A DNA stretch of 45,117 nt, taken from Gammaproteobacteria bacterium. GTDB taxonomy: Bacteria > Pseudomonadota > Gammaproteobacteria > Pseudomonadales > Pseudohongiellaceae. Below the pieces are notes generated by a model that saw only the letters and a list, made by a program, of their open reading frames with translations, made no database searches and was not told where the DNA came from. Shown here piece by piece: positions 35,196 through 43,515 of this stretch. Every line of letters starts with the position of its first letter. The first letter of the stretch is position 1. The position numbers were made by a program, and so were the translations under genes. The stretch lies in contig JAFMKB010000014.1 in NCBI GenBank assembly GCA_017853205.1, positions 1-45,117 on the forward strand, written 5' to 3'.

Positions 35196-36038
35196 CTAGA
35201 GCGAGATCCGAAGATTATCGATCAAACGGGTGCTGCCGAGGAACGCGGCGACGAGTATAACGAGATGGGTATCTTCTTTCATCGCCGGGCGCAGGGACGT
35301 TGCATTAGCGATGGCGAGATAGTCAGGTTGAAAACCGCCTTCCTGCAGCTGTTGTTTGCCCATTTGGGTAAGGCGCATGAAATCCTTCTCGCCAGCGGCG
35401 AGGGCCTCTCCAATTGAGCTGATTGTTTGGTAAAGCAGAGGAGCGAGTGTTTTTTGCTCGGGCGTAAGATAACCATTGCGAGAGGATAGCGCGAGTCCGC
35501 TTGATTCGCGGACGGTGTCTACTCCGTGGAGTACCACTGGCATCGCGAGATCGAAGACCATTTTGCGAATAATTGAGAACTGCTGATAGTCCTTGAGCCC
35601 GAAATAGGCAGCATCTGGCTGCACTATATTGAACAGCTTTGCGACCACCGTTGTGACGCCATCGAAATGTCCGGGGCGACTGGCGCCGCAGTAATCGGTG
35701 CCAAGCTCCGGCACTCGTACCCGCGTGCTAGCCTTCATGTTGTCGCCGTAGAGTTCCTCTGCGCTTGGCAAAAACAGTACGTCACAGCCAGCGTCAATAA
35801 GCGCAGAGCTATCTGCATCGAGTGTGCGCGGGTAGGCGTCGAGGTCTTCGTTAACGCCGAACTGCAACGGATTGACGAAAATGCTCACGACGACGAGGTC
35901 GTGTTCGGCGCGTGCGCGGGCCACGAGCGCCAGATGACCTGCGTGCAGGTTGCCCATGGTAGGAACGAAGCCGAGTGTGCCACTTGCCGCGTCACCGAGA
36001 GCCGACTGAAGCGACTCGATAGTTTTAAATGTTTGCAT
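35196..36038 (-). CDS. panC: Pantothenate synthetase (pantoate-beta-alanine ligase)
   Basis: A 280-residue ligase that joins pantoate and beta-alanine using ATP, the last step of pantothenate synthesis. The nucleotide-binding VPTMGNLHAGHLALV (HIGH-type), DAAYFGLKDYQQFSIIRKMV and ALSSRNGYL motifs are all present at normal positions. It follows panB by 18 bases in a panBC operon. Confidence 0.96.
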   Translation of the reverse strand: MQTFKTIESLQSALGDAASGTLGFVPTMGNLHAGHLALVARARAEHDLVVVSIFVNPLQFGVNEDLDAYPRTLDADSSALIDAGCDVLFLPSAEELYGDNMKASTRVRVPELGTDYCGASRPGHFDGVTTVVAKLFNIVQPDAAYFGLKDYQQFSIIRKMVFDLAMPVVLHGVDTVRESSGLALSSRNGYLTPEQKTLAPLLYQTISSIGEALAAGEKDFMRLTQMGKQQLQEGGFQPDYLAIANATSLRPAMKEDTHLVILVAAFLGSTRLIDNLRISL

Positions 36039-36056
36039 TTTCTAGTGAGCGCCCGA

Positions 36057-36869
36057 CTAGTTAAAGCAGTGTTCTTCTGCGGGGAATGCCTGAGATTTCA
36101 CATCGGCCACATACTTTCGCAGCGCGCCGGGGATACCGTCTGTAGATTCGGTCAGGAAATTCTTAACAAATTTAGGTGTGATCGGGGAGACCCCTAGCAC
36201 GTCATGCAGCACCATTATTTGCCCCGTGGTGTCGGGACCTGCGCCTATACCAATGACCGGAATATCGAGACTGTCAGTAACCAGCTTTGCCAGTTCCCGT
36301 GGCACGCATTCGAGGAGTAAAACGCTTGCGCCGGCGTCCTGCAGCATCTTCGCCTCTTGGAGTATCGCCTGCGCCTGAGCGGTATCGCGCCCTTGCACGA
36401 AGAAGCCACCTATACGGTTGATCGACTGAGGCGTAAGACCCATGTGTGCGCAAACGGGAATACCGCGTTCTGCCAGAAGGCGCGTGGTGTTTTCGATCCA
36501 TGCCCCGCCTTCTAATTTCACCATGTGAGCACCCGCGCGCATCAGCGCAGCCGCGTTTTCAAGTGTCTGAGTCTCTGAGGCATAACTCATGAAAGGCAAG
36601 TCGGCAACCAGAAGCGCGCCTCGGTTACCGCGCTTTACGCATTGCATGTGGTAGACCATGTCGTCCATGGTTACGGGGAGTGTGCTGTCATGTCCTTGCA
36701 AGACCATGCCGAGCGAGTCGCCAACGAGCAAGACTTCGACGCCGGCCTCACTCGCAATGCCTGCGAAACAGGCGTCGTATGCTGTAAGACAGGCAAACTT
36801 CTCGCCACGCTCCTTAATTTTATAGAGTGTGGTCAGAGTGACGTTTCTAACTTGGCTTTGACTGCTCAT
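36057..36869 (-). CDS. panB: 3-methyl-2-oxobutanoate hydroxymethyltransferase
   Basis: A 270-residue TIM-barrel enzyme that makes ketopantoate from 2-oxoisovalerate and methylene-tetrahydrofolate. Conserved segments are [38 protein letters not shown] and [17 protein letters not shown]. It is 117 bases after pcnB, where most relatives place folK first; folK is absent here. panC follows closely. Confidence 0.96.
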   Translation of the reverse strand: MSSQSQVRNVTLTTLYKIKERGEKFACLTAYDACFAGIASEAGVEVLLVGDSLGMVLQGHDSTLPVTMDDMVYHMQCVKRGNRGALLVADLPFMSYASETQTLENAAALMRAGAHMVKLEGGAWIENTTRLLAERGIPVCAHMGLTPQSINRIGGFFVQGRDTAQAQAILQEAKMLQDAGASVLLLECVPRELAKLVTDSLDIPVIGIGAGPDTTGQIMVLHDVLGVSPITPKFVKNFLTESTDGIPGALRKYVADVKSQAFPAEEHCFN

Positions 36870-36986
36870 GGTGTCGAGGGATCCGCGTTGTCGAGTGAAT
36901 GTTGGTGAACGGTTTGCTGTTGGTCTGCTCTTAAAGCTTTATTTTACGACCCTTGGTACTGAGCGGATAGCCATCTTTGCTGTTTC

Positions 36987-38363
36987 CTAGCCTTCTTTGC
37001 GTGAGGGCTTGCGGCGACGATTCTTGCGTCTCGGTTTTTGTTCGCGCGGCAGGTGTTCAAGCATGCGCTCTCGCTCCTCAGCACTGGCCTCTTGGAACTC
37101 AGTCCACCATGCGCCCACGCCGCCAAGGTTTTCGCCACCGTCTTCCCTGAGTAAAAGGAAGTCATAAGCTGCACGAAATCGCGGATGGTCAAAGACACCC
37201 TCGGCGGCTCTGCGGTTACGGGTTTCCAGTCTGGCCTGCAGTTCCCAAATTTCTTTAGTTACCTGGGTGAAACGCTTCGGGATTGAAGTATAGGTCAGTT
37301 GTTCGGCAATGGCGTTATTTGTCGCTACGTTAAATTGCTGCGTTAGATTGAGTTTAGGTGAGGAGTTCAGTTCGAGCTTGAGCTGGACGACTGGCCAGAG
37401 TAGCGCGGCATAAAGGAATGCAGGGGTGACCGATTTTCCTTCGGCGAGCCGAGTATCGGTATTCTTTAGCGCAAGCTGCAGCAACGCTGCGGCGTTATCA
37501 CGGCCTTTAAATTTGGTCAGCAAAGCACGGAGTGTCGGTGCGAAAAGGTAATTCCCGGGCTGGTATTTCCGCAGCAATGCGAAGGTCGCCTCTGCTTGGC
37601 CGCTCGCGAGCAATTTTATCGTTTCGTCGAAGAGACGAGCCGGCGAAATTGATTCTAACAGGTAGGCAAGCTCGTTGATCGGCTTAAGCGTCTCCTCCTC
37701 GATTTCGAAGTCGAGTTTTGCGCTAAAGCGCAGAGCCCTCAGCATTCTTACGGGGTCCTCCTTATAGCGCTCTGTAGGGTTGCCGATCATACGGATTTTC
37801 CGTTCTTTCAGGTCTTGCATACCGGTGCTGAAATCGAGGATCGCGAAGTCAGTGGTTCGATAATAGAGTGCATTGACGGTGAAATCTCGTCGCAGGGCAT
37901 CCTCGTCTACGTTGCCGTATACGTTGTCGCGAAGAATCATTCCAGCGGAGGAATGCGCTGAATCTAGGTTGCGTATGCCCTTGCGAGAAGTGTTTTCTCC
38001 GAGTTCCACCGCAATGTCGTGAGGCGCGCGGAAAGTGGTTGCCTCGATGATTTCACGACCATAACGCAGATGTACTATTTTGAATCGGCGCCCAATAATG
38101 CGCGAATTGCGAAAGAGGTTCCGCAGTTCTTCGGGCGTCGCATCGGTGGCGATATCGAAGTCTTTTGGTCGTTTTTCGAGTAACAAGTCGCGCACGCCCC
38201 CACCCACTAGATAACCTTGGAAGCCTGCAGCGTCGAGTTTGCGCAAAACGCTCAAGGCGTTATCGGAGATATTGCGCCGCGACACGTTATGTTGATCGCG
38301 AGGGATTAAGGTTGCCTTGTCGAGGCCTTGGGAAGAGTCTGCTTTGTGCATTGCTATCGGCAT
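36987..38363 (-). CDS. pcnB: Poly(A) polymerase I
   Basis: A 458-residue nucleotidyltransferase of the class II poly(A) polymerase/CCA-adding family. The active site is GGGVRD (54-59) with DFDIATDA (68-75); RRDFTVNALYY and RMLRALRFSAKLDFEIE follow in normal order. The Arg/Lys-rich C-terminal tail (PRRKNRRRKPSRKEG) is typical of PcnB and argues for a poly(A) polymerase rather than a CCA enzyme. It polyadenylates RNA for decay. It lies downstream of the candidate small RNA gene, as in Pseudomonas where CrcZ lies between cbrB and pcnB. Confidence 0.94.
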   Translation of the reverse strand: MPIAMHKADSSQGLDKATLIPRDQHNVSRRNISDNALSVLRKLDAAGFQGYLVGGGVRDLLLEKRPKDFDIATDATPEELRNLFRNSRIIGRRFKIVHLRYGREIIEATTFRAPHDIAVELGENTSRKGIRNLDSAHSSAGMILRDNVYGNVDEDALRRDFTVNALYYRTTDFAILDFSTGMQDLKERKIRMIGNPTERYKEDPVRMLRALRFSAKLDFEIEEETLKPINELAYLLESISPARLFDETIKLLASGQAEATFALLRKYQPGNYLFAPTLRALLTKFKGRDNAAALLQLALKNTDTRLAEGKSVTPAFLYAALLWPVVQLKLELNSSPKLNLTQQFNVATNNAIAEQLTYTSIPKRFTQVTKEIWELQARLETRNRRAAEGVFDHPRFRAAYDFLLLREDGGENLGGVGAWWTEFQEASAEERERMLEHLPREQKPRRKNRRRKPSRKEG

Positions 38364-38583
38364 AGCTCGATTTCAGGCCCTGCGCTGTAATTTTCGAGAC
38401 GAGGTACGGCGAGGCGAGGTAAGAGTGATCCGCTCAACAAAGTGATAGCGCGGTTAAAGTCGGCATAATACACGGATATGCCGAGATTAAAAGAGAGTGA
38501 ATTTGAATGGCCAAGTTGTGCCGAATTTTGCAAGAGCGGCACTTTGGGGATTTGGGCGGTGATAGGAGTAGGCCGAAGAAATG
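38364..38583. other. Intergenic region upstream of pcnB, no gene seen
   Basis: Between the small RNA terminator and the pcnB start. I see no credible ORF with a ribosome binding site. It should contain the pcnB promoter; a TATTAT at about 38464-38469 on the minus strand could be a -10 box but has no convincing -35. Confidence 0.4.
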
Positions 38584-38606
38584 AAAAAGGGATGCAATGC
38601 ATCCCC
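38584..38606 (-). terminator. Intrinsic terminator of the CrcZ-like small RNA
   Basis: On the minus strand a 7-bp stem GGGATGC/GCATCCC (38605-38599 with 38595-38589) with a 3-nt loop is followed by five T (38588-38584). It ends no protein gene, so it marks the end of a non-coding transcript. Confidence 0.85.
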
Positions 38607-38848
38607 AAATTCGTCTGTAGTCCACTTCGATATCACCAAAGCGATGACTCATACCCTAAAGGTTGAGCTATCGAAGGACTCAGAGAGTGTTAGTAGCCCT
38701 GTTTTATATTGTTATTGGGCTAATTTTTTTATTGTCATCTAACAATGTTTTTTTGTTGTGCACCAACCTAGTTTCGCTCAAATCAGAAGCTTTAACGTGC
38801 CATTTTATTATTATTAACTCTTATTATTAGTATTTATTGTTATTGTGC
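38584..38848 (-). ncRNA. Candidate CrcZ-like Hfq-sequestering small RNA (about 265 nt)
   Basis: A non-coding unit between cbrB and pcnB, defined by a sigma54-type promoter at one end and an intrinsic terminator at the other. The first 150 nt carry at least six A-rich clusters with AANAANAA-type sequence: about 38847-38831 (AATAACAATAA), 38830-38818 (AATAATAA), 38817-38802 (AATAATAATAAAA), 38760-38746 (AACAAAAAAACA), 38736-38722 (AATAAAAAAA) and 38719-38701 (AATAACAA). Such repeats bind the distal face of Hfq. Pseudomonas CrcZ sits at the same place, depends on CbrB and sigma54, and works by titrating Hfq away from catabolic mRNAs. That RNA is longer (about 400 nt). Start at 38848 is predicted from the promoter. 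Homology is inferred from position and architecture, not alignment. Confidence 0.75.
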
Positions 38849-38858
38849 TCTAATCAGT

Positions 38859-38875
38859 TGCAGTAACCGTGCCAC
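38859..38875 (-). promoter_or_regulatory. Sigma54 promoter of the CrcZ-like RNA
   Basis: On the minus strand GTGGCACGGTTACTGCA: the -24 GG at 38873-38872 and the -12 GC at 38861-38860 have the exact spacing of the consensus TGGCACG-N4-TTGCA, with a single mismatch (CTGC for TTGC). CbrB, an activator that requires sigma54, is encoded directly upstream. Confidence 0.75.
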
Positions 38876-38942
38876 AAAATAAAAATCTATTTAAATCAAT
38901 TAGTTATAGGTTTTCGCGGTCGTCGGGGAGAGAGTTTTTTGT

Positions 38943-38996
38943 GTAACGCTGTTACCATTTTGCGCTCGCAAGTGGGTAGATAGGTAGCGGTAACAG
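38943..38996. promoter_or_regulatory. Candidate CbrB upstream activating sites
   Basis: GTAAC-GCT-GTTAC (38943-38955) is a 5-3-5 palindrome. CTGTTACC (38949-38956) is also matched by a perfect inverted copy GGTAACAG (38989-38996). They lie about 95-150 bases upstream of the predicted start, the usual place for activators of sigma54 promoters, just past the cbrB stop. From memory, CbrB sites in Pseudomonas use similar half-sites; that should be checked. Confidence 0.6.
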
Positions 38997-38999
38997 AGA

Positions 39000-40367
39000 T
39001 CAGGCTTCTTGCTTCTTTTTGCGTGGGATTCCAAACCGCTGGCGTCGTTCCCAAAGGCACTTTCGGCTTATGCCCAGTTTTTTCGCGAGCTGAGTTTCAT
39101 TCATGCTGTCTTCATGTTCGACAACGAAGCGCTGGAAGTAGTCCTCGAGCGAAAGCTCTTCTATCGCAGCTGCGCTCGCGATGGGCGTCTCGGCAGCGGT
39201 TTCGACTGTTTTTGGCTTCTCAGTATCTATGGCGAGGAGCTCTTCACCAATTAATTTGTCTTCCGCGAGCACGACAGCGCGTTCGATTGCGTTTTCAAGC
39301 TCTCTTACATTGCCCGGCCAAGAGTATTTAGCAATAGCGAGGCTCGCACTTTCGGCAAAGCTTAATACCGGCGTTTTTAGCCGCTTGCAGGTTCGAACAA
39401 GTATCGCATCTGCAAGTTCGAGTATATCGTTGCCCCTGTCGCGCAGAGGAGGGATAAGCAGGGTCATGACGTTAATGCGGTAGTAGAGGTCTTCTCTGAA
39501 AAGGCCATCAACCACAAGTTGCTTGAGATCTCGGTGGGTCGCGACAACCAGCCTAACATCCACTTTTTTAGACTGCACTGAACCGACTTTTCGAATTTCG
39601 CTTTCTTGAAGGACGCGCAGCAGTCGCGCTTGTGCTTCAAGCGGCAGTTCGCCGATTTCGTCTAAGAAGAGTGTGCTGCCATGGGCGGCTTCGACAAGAC
39701 CGGTTCTTGTCGCAGTCGCTCCGGTGAAGGCGCCTTTTTCGTGGCCGAATAGCTCAGACTCTATGAGATTCTCGGGTATCGCTGCACAATTAACAGAAAT
39801 CATTTCGCTTTCGCAGCGGCTGCTTAGTTTGTGGATTGCTCTCGCGACTAGCTCTTTACCCGTACCCGATTCGCCATTGATTAGCACGGTCGAGTTGGTG
39901 AGCGCGACTTTTCGAATACGCCGGAACAGTTCCATCATCTGAGGGCAGCTGCCTATCATGCCATGCACAGGAGGCTCGAATTCGTCAGCGGTTGCGAGTT
40001 CTATTCCTTCGGCGTGATCACGCAGCACCTTGGAGACTGACTCTAGGAGTTCGGAGTGTTCGAAAGGCTTAGCGATGTAGTCGACTGCGCCCATCTTCAT
40101 CGAATCAATTGCCGAGCGAATACTCGAATAACTCGTCATAATGAGCACGGGGCGATTTGTCGCTTTGATTAGATCGGTGCCTGGTGCGCCTGGCAGTCTT
40201 AAATCGCTTAGAACAACGTCAAAGCTGTTGATGTCAAAATTATCAAGTGCCTCTTGAACGCTGCCGGCCTCGCTGACCTTGTAGTCGTGGCGTTCGAGCA
40301 AACGGCGAAGTGAGCTGCGGATAACCGCCTCATCTTCGACGACTAGAATGTGGTTTCCTGCTGTCAT
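39000..40367 (-). CDS. cbrB: Sigma54-dependent response regulator CbrB
   Basis: A 455-residue NtrC-family regulator. Receiver domain: phospho-acceptor Asp55 in LSDLRLPG and Lys100. AAA+ domain: Walker A GESGTGKE (165-172), the sigma54-contact motif GAFTGA (212-217) and the LFLDEIGELPLEAQARLLRVLQE core. The C-terminal Fis-type helix-turn-helix is NETQLAKKLGISRKCLWERRQRFGIP. Position next to cbrA and upstream of pcnB identifies it as CbrB, which controls carbon and nitrogen source use in Pseudomonas, partly through small RNAs. It starts 33 bases after cbrA. Candidate target sites lie just beyond its stop. Confidence 0.94.
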   Translation of the reverse strand: MTAGNHILVVEDEAVIRSSLRRLLERHDYKVSEAGSVQEALDNFDINSFDVVLSDLRLPGAPGTDLIKATNRPVLIMTSYSSIRSAIDSMKMGAVDYIAKPFEHSELLESVSKVLRDHAEGIELATADEFEPPVHGMIGSCPQMMELFRRIRKVALTNSTVLINGESGTGKELVARAIHKLSSRCESEMISVNCAAIPENLIESELFGHEKGAFTGATATRTGLVEAAHGSTLFLDEIGELPLEAQARLLRVLQESEIRKVGSVQSKKVDVRLVVATHRDLKQLVVDGLFREDLYYRINVMTLLIPPLRDRGNDILELADAILVRTCKRLKTPVLSFAESASLAIAKYSWPGNVRELENAIERAVVLAEDKLIGEELLAIDTEKPKTVETAAETPIASAAAIEELSLEDYFQRFVVEHEDSMNETQLAKKLGISRKCLWERRQRFGIPRKKKQEA

Positions 40368-40400
40368 GCGTCTGCTCTAATCCGATTAAGGTCGTGATAG

Positions 40401-43328
40401 TTATGCTGAAGTCTCTGCTGGCTGGGGATCATAGCAGGGAAATTTTAGTAATACCTGCGTGCCCGTCCCTCGCGTTCTATCGAACGGGCTGATTATATCA
40501 ATATTTCCGTTCAAATCCTCAACAATGCTAAACACCAGCGAGAGGCCTAATCCCGTTCCTTCCCCTGCTTCCTTTGTCGTAAAGAAGGGGTCGAAAACAC
40601 GGCTTTTGATCGCATTCGGTATACCGACGCCGAAATCCGTCACACTAATATGAATGTGGCTGCCCATGCTTTTAGCCGCAAGTACGATCGTGCCGCCGGC
40701 CTGCGAAGCATCGCGGGCATTGTTGATTAGGTTGATGAGCACCTGCAGGAGGCGCTGCGAGTCGCCGAGAATTGCGGCTTCTGCATCGCAGTCGATTTCA
40801 AGCTGTAACTCTTTGTTCTTCTTGTCGAGCGAGACGAGGGTTTGCGCCTGAGCGATGCATTCGCTTATCAGGACACGCTCGTTTTCGTGCATTAACTTGT
40901 TAGTGCCTGCATGCGCAAAATTGACGAGTGACTGCAGAATCTTCGACGTTCGGTCTGTCTGCTCAATGATTTGCTGAGCGAGTCCTGTAAGCTCGCTGTC
41001 TTTGTATTCATCTCGAATAATCTGAGCGAGGCAGGCGATGCCAGTAATGGGATTGCCAATCTCATGCGCGACGCCCGCGGCGAGACGTCCGATAGATGCC
41101 AGTCTCTCACTGTGGGTTAAACCTGCCTCGAGGATCTCTGTTTCCGTCATGTCTTCCATCAGAATGATCAGGCCTTCGTTGCTGCCCGTCTCGCCGCTTT
41201 CTTCGATAAGGGCTTTGTGGAGATTGACCGTGCGTTTAGCCGCAGCCAGCTCGAAACTCTGTTTATAGGAATGATCGATGTCCTCGCCAATGAAGTCCTC
41301 TAGCAGGGTTAGCCATGGTTCGGGCAAGTCGCTTAGCTGGGAGCCGACCACGTCGGCGCTGTTGATTTCGGTAAATTCCTCTAGCGCGCGATTCCACATG
41401 ATGATTTCGCGGTCGGAGCTGAGAGAGCAAACACCGAGGGGAAGGTCCAACAAAATTTGGCGGTGGTAGCGGCGCAGATTGTCGAGATCAGCAGCCATGC
41501 CTGAGAGATTGCTGCGGTAGGCTTCGATTCGATTCTCGATTACGGTAACGTCCGAGCTGCCGTGTTGCGAAACGATACTATACGGCAGGTAGCTGTCGAT
41601 AATTTCGCGTGCGATCGAGGGGCCAAGCAGTCCTGAAAGGTTTGCCTCGAGACGTCCTCGCAAAAGGCGCATCGCGTATGGCCTACGGTCATCTTTTTTC
41701 AGACCTAGGTCTTTAAGTGCCTGCCCAACCTCGCGCGTTGCAGTGCGCTCCCCGAGTGGCTTGCTGAGGCTCTTAATAAAGTCCCCAGCTGATTTCGCCA
41801 CCAAACCACTGCGCTTGCGGCGCTTAATCGTATCGAGGGTGCAGAGGTCTGCCGAGCTGCGTTCTTCATCGCTGCTGCCAAAATAGAGCGAGCCAAAAAT
41901 GAAGGCAAGGCAATTGATGATAAGCGACAGCGCCGCCGTTTCGCGCCAGTTAATCACTATGTCGCTGAAGCTGTAGGTTTCGGACAGCAATGGCAGCATG
42001 AATAGCGGAAACCAAATACCTACGCCCGATGCAAGACCGACGAAGAACCCGCGCTTATTCGCCTGTGGCCAGTAAAGTATGGCAACAATTCCGGGAAGGA
42101 ACTGAAGGCCCGCTGCAAAGGCAACGGTGCCCATGAGCTGTATGCTGATCTTGTCGCTGGGTAGATAGTGGAAGGCAAAACCTGCCCAAATCAGCGCCGT
42201 GATAAGTACTCGCCGTCGCTGCATGAGCCAGCGGTAGATATCTTTGCTGGCCGACGGCTGTTGTATCGGCAAAATGAGGTGATTCAGGCACATATTAGAC
42301 AGTGCCAACGTAATAACAATAATTAATCCGCTCGCTGCAGAGAGACCGCCGAGATAGGCAAGCAGGCTTATTCCAGGTCGGTCGAAAGCTACCCCAATAG
42401 CCACAGGGAAGTATTCGACCGGCACGGTGCTTCCTCCGTGTATGCCGGCCCATAGAATCGGAAGCACCGGCAGGCTCATCAAGAGGAAATAGAGAGGGAG
42501 TCCCCAGCTTGCAAACGAGAGTGCACCTCGCCCTGCGTTACCGTTAAACGTGACATAGAACATGTGAGGCATCGCGACAGCTGCGGAGAAAAACAGCAGT
42601 GCCATGACATGAAACGAGCTGAAATAGTTAGTGTCTTCGAGACTGCCCAGAAGATCAGGCTGTGAAAGTAACCAGTGCTGCATTTCGTCGAAGCCGCCAA
42701 AGCCGCCGAAGATTGCGAATCCGCCAACAACTAAAAAAGCGAAAAGCTTAATTAGGGACTCGAACGCAATAGCCATCATGAGTCCGTCGTGCTGAGTGCG
42801 CCCCGGGCGTCTCGACGTGCCAAAAAGAATGGCGAAAAGGGTGATGAGAACGCAAAAGCCAACAGCGATAGAGCCGTGCGACGCGGCCGGCGATAAGATA
42901 TCAGCGGTGTCTGCGACAGCTCGAATTTGCAAAGCGATAAGCGGAGTGACGCCGACTAAAATGACAAGCGTCGTCACTGTTCCAACCCAGGGGGAGCGAT
43001 ACCGAAACGCTAGGAGGTCTGCGAGTGAGCTCAGCTGGTAGGTTCGAGTGAGTTCGAGCAACGGTCTTAGTAACAGTGGCGAGAGCATGAAAGCTAACGA
43101 GATGCCGATCGAGTTCGCCAGATACCCGTAGCCTTCGCGCTGCGCACTGCCGACGACGCCGTAATAGGCCCAAATACTGGCGAAAACGCCGAGCGAAAGC
43201 ACGTAGACAATAGGATGCCGAACAACTCGCTGGGGGATCCAGCCGCGTTCAGTGATATAGGCGATCCCGAAGAGCAAAGAAAGATAGATGCTACCGAGCG
43301 CGACGAGCGTAGGGAGTTCGAAGTTCAT
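40401..43328 (-). CDS. cbrA: Sensor histidine kinase CbrA with sodium/solute symporter domain
   Basis: A 975-residue protein. The N-terminal about 480 residues form a sodium:solute symporter-like domain with about 13 membrane segments; LSSLADLLAFRYRSPW and GLSAASGLIIVITLALSNMCLNHL match that family. A linker and a PAS-like domain (LPLGVCSLSSDREIIMWNRALEEFTE) follow. The kinase core has phospho-acceptor His755 in GVAHEIGNPITG, an N box (LINLINNARDA), and G boxes (DFGVGIPN, GEGTGLGLSL). This fusion is the hallmark of CbrA; in Pseudomonas the transporter part can move histidine. It phosphorylates CbrB. The start ATG overlaps the stop of the small upstream gene by four bases (ATGA). Confidence 0.95.
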   Translation of the reverse strand: MNFELPTLVALGSIYLSLLFGIAYITERGWIPQRVVRHPIVYVLSLGVFASIWAYYGVVGSAQREGYGYLANSIGISLAFMLSPLLLRPLLELTRTYQLSSLADLLAFRYRSPWVGTVTTLVILVGVTPLIALQIRAVADTADILSPAASHGSIAVGFCVLITLFAILFGTSRRPGRTQHDGLMMAIAFESLIKLFAFLVVGGFAIFGGFGGFDEMQHWLLSQPDLLGSLEDTNYFSSFHVMALLFFSAAVAMPHMFYVTFNGNAGRGALSFASWGLPLYFLLMSLPVLPILWAGIHGGSTVPVEYFPVAIGVAFDRPGISLLAYLGGLSAASGLIIVITLALSNMCLNHLILPIQQPSASKDIYRWLMQRRRVLITALIWAGFAFHYLPSDKISIQLMGTVAFAAGLQFLPGIVAILYWPQANKRGFFVGLASGVGIWFPLFMLPLLSETYSFSDIVINWRETAALSLIINCLAFIFGSLYFGSSDEERSSADLCTLDTIKRRKRSGLVAKSAGDFIKSLSKPLGERTATREVGQALKDLGLKKDDRRPYAMRLLRGRLEANLSGLLGPSIAREIIDSYLPYSIVSQHGSSDVTVIENRIEAYRSNLSGMAADLDNLRRYHRQILLDLPLGVCSLSSDREIIMWNRALEEFTEINSADVVGSQLSDLPEPWLTLLEDFIGEDIDHSYKQSFELAAAKRTVNLHKALIEESGETGSNEGLIILMEDMTETEILEAGLTHSERLASIGRLAAGVAHEIGNPITGIACLAQIIRDEYKDSELTGLAQQIIEQTDRTSKILQSLVNFAHAGTNKLMHENERVLISECIAQAQTLVSLDKKNKELQLEIDCDAEAAILGDSQRLLQVLINLINNARDASQAGGTIVLAAKSMGSHIHISVTDFGVGIPNAIKSRVFDPFFTTKEAGEGTGLGLSLVFSIVEDLNGNIDIISPFDRTRGTGTQVLLKFPCYDPQPAETSA

Positions 43329-43504
43329 TCTGGTTCGTCAGTCTCTTGATCTCGATGTGCCCAGCGCGCTACCAAGACTACGATGAAAGCGACTACAAAG
43401 GGCCGATACCAGAGCTCGTCTGCGGCGTTAATCCAGTCGACTGTCAATAAAAACAGTAAATAGATAATGACTAGTAGCATGAGGATCGAGCGTGGGATGT
43501 ACAC
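43325..43504 (-). CDS. cbrX: Small membrane protein, CbrX-like
   Basis: A 59-residue protein with two hydrophobic segments (SILMLLVIIYLLFLLTV and WYRPFVVAFIVVLVA) separated by a short acidic loop, and a charged tail (HRDQETDEPE). The open frame extends to 43588, but that start lies inside gluQ. GTG 43504, with GAGAA upstream, puts it between gluQ and cbrA without overlap. Its stop overlaps the cbrA start by four bases, so translation is probably coupled. In Pseudomonas putida a gene called cbrX of about this size occupies the same position. Homology is inferred from position, size and topology. Confidence 0.72.
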   Translation of the reverse strand: MYIPRSILMLLVIIYLLFLLTVDWINAADELWYRPFVVAFIVVLVARWAHRDQETDEPE

Positions 43505-43515
43505 GGGTTTTCTCG

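Noticed and set aside
36944-37198. 84-codon ORF at the pcnB-panB junction as a folK remnant
   Set aside because: It is a shifted-frame shadow of the pcnB C-terminus and contains none of the HPPK motifs.
38354-38666. Several 60-85 codon ORFs between pcnB and the small RNA
   Set aside because: They overlap each other on both strands, cross the small RNA terminator and have no ribosome binding sites.
38701-38850. A-rich cluster region as a CRISPR array or simple AT-rich spacer
   Set aside because: There are no constant repeats with unique spacers, and the motif class, promoter and terminator are better explained by an Hfq-binding RNA.
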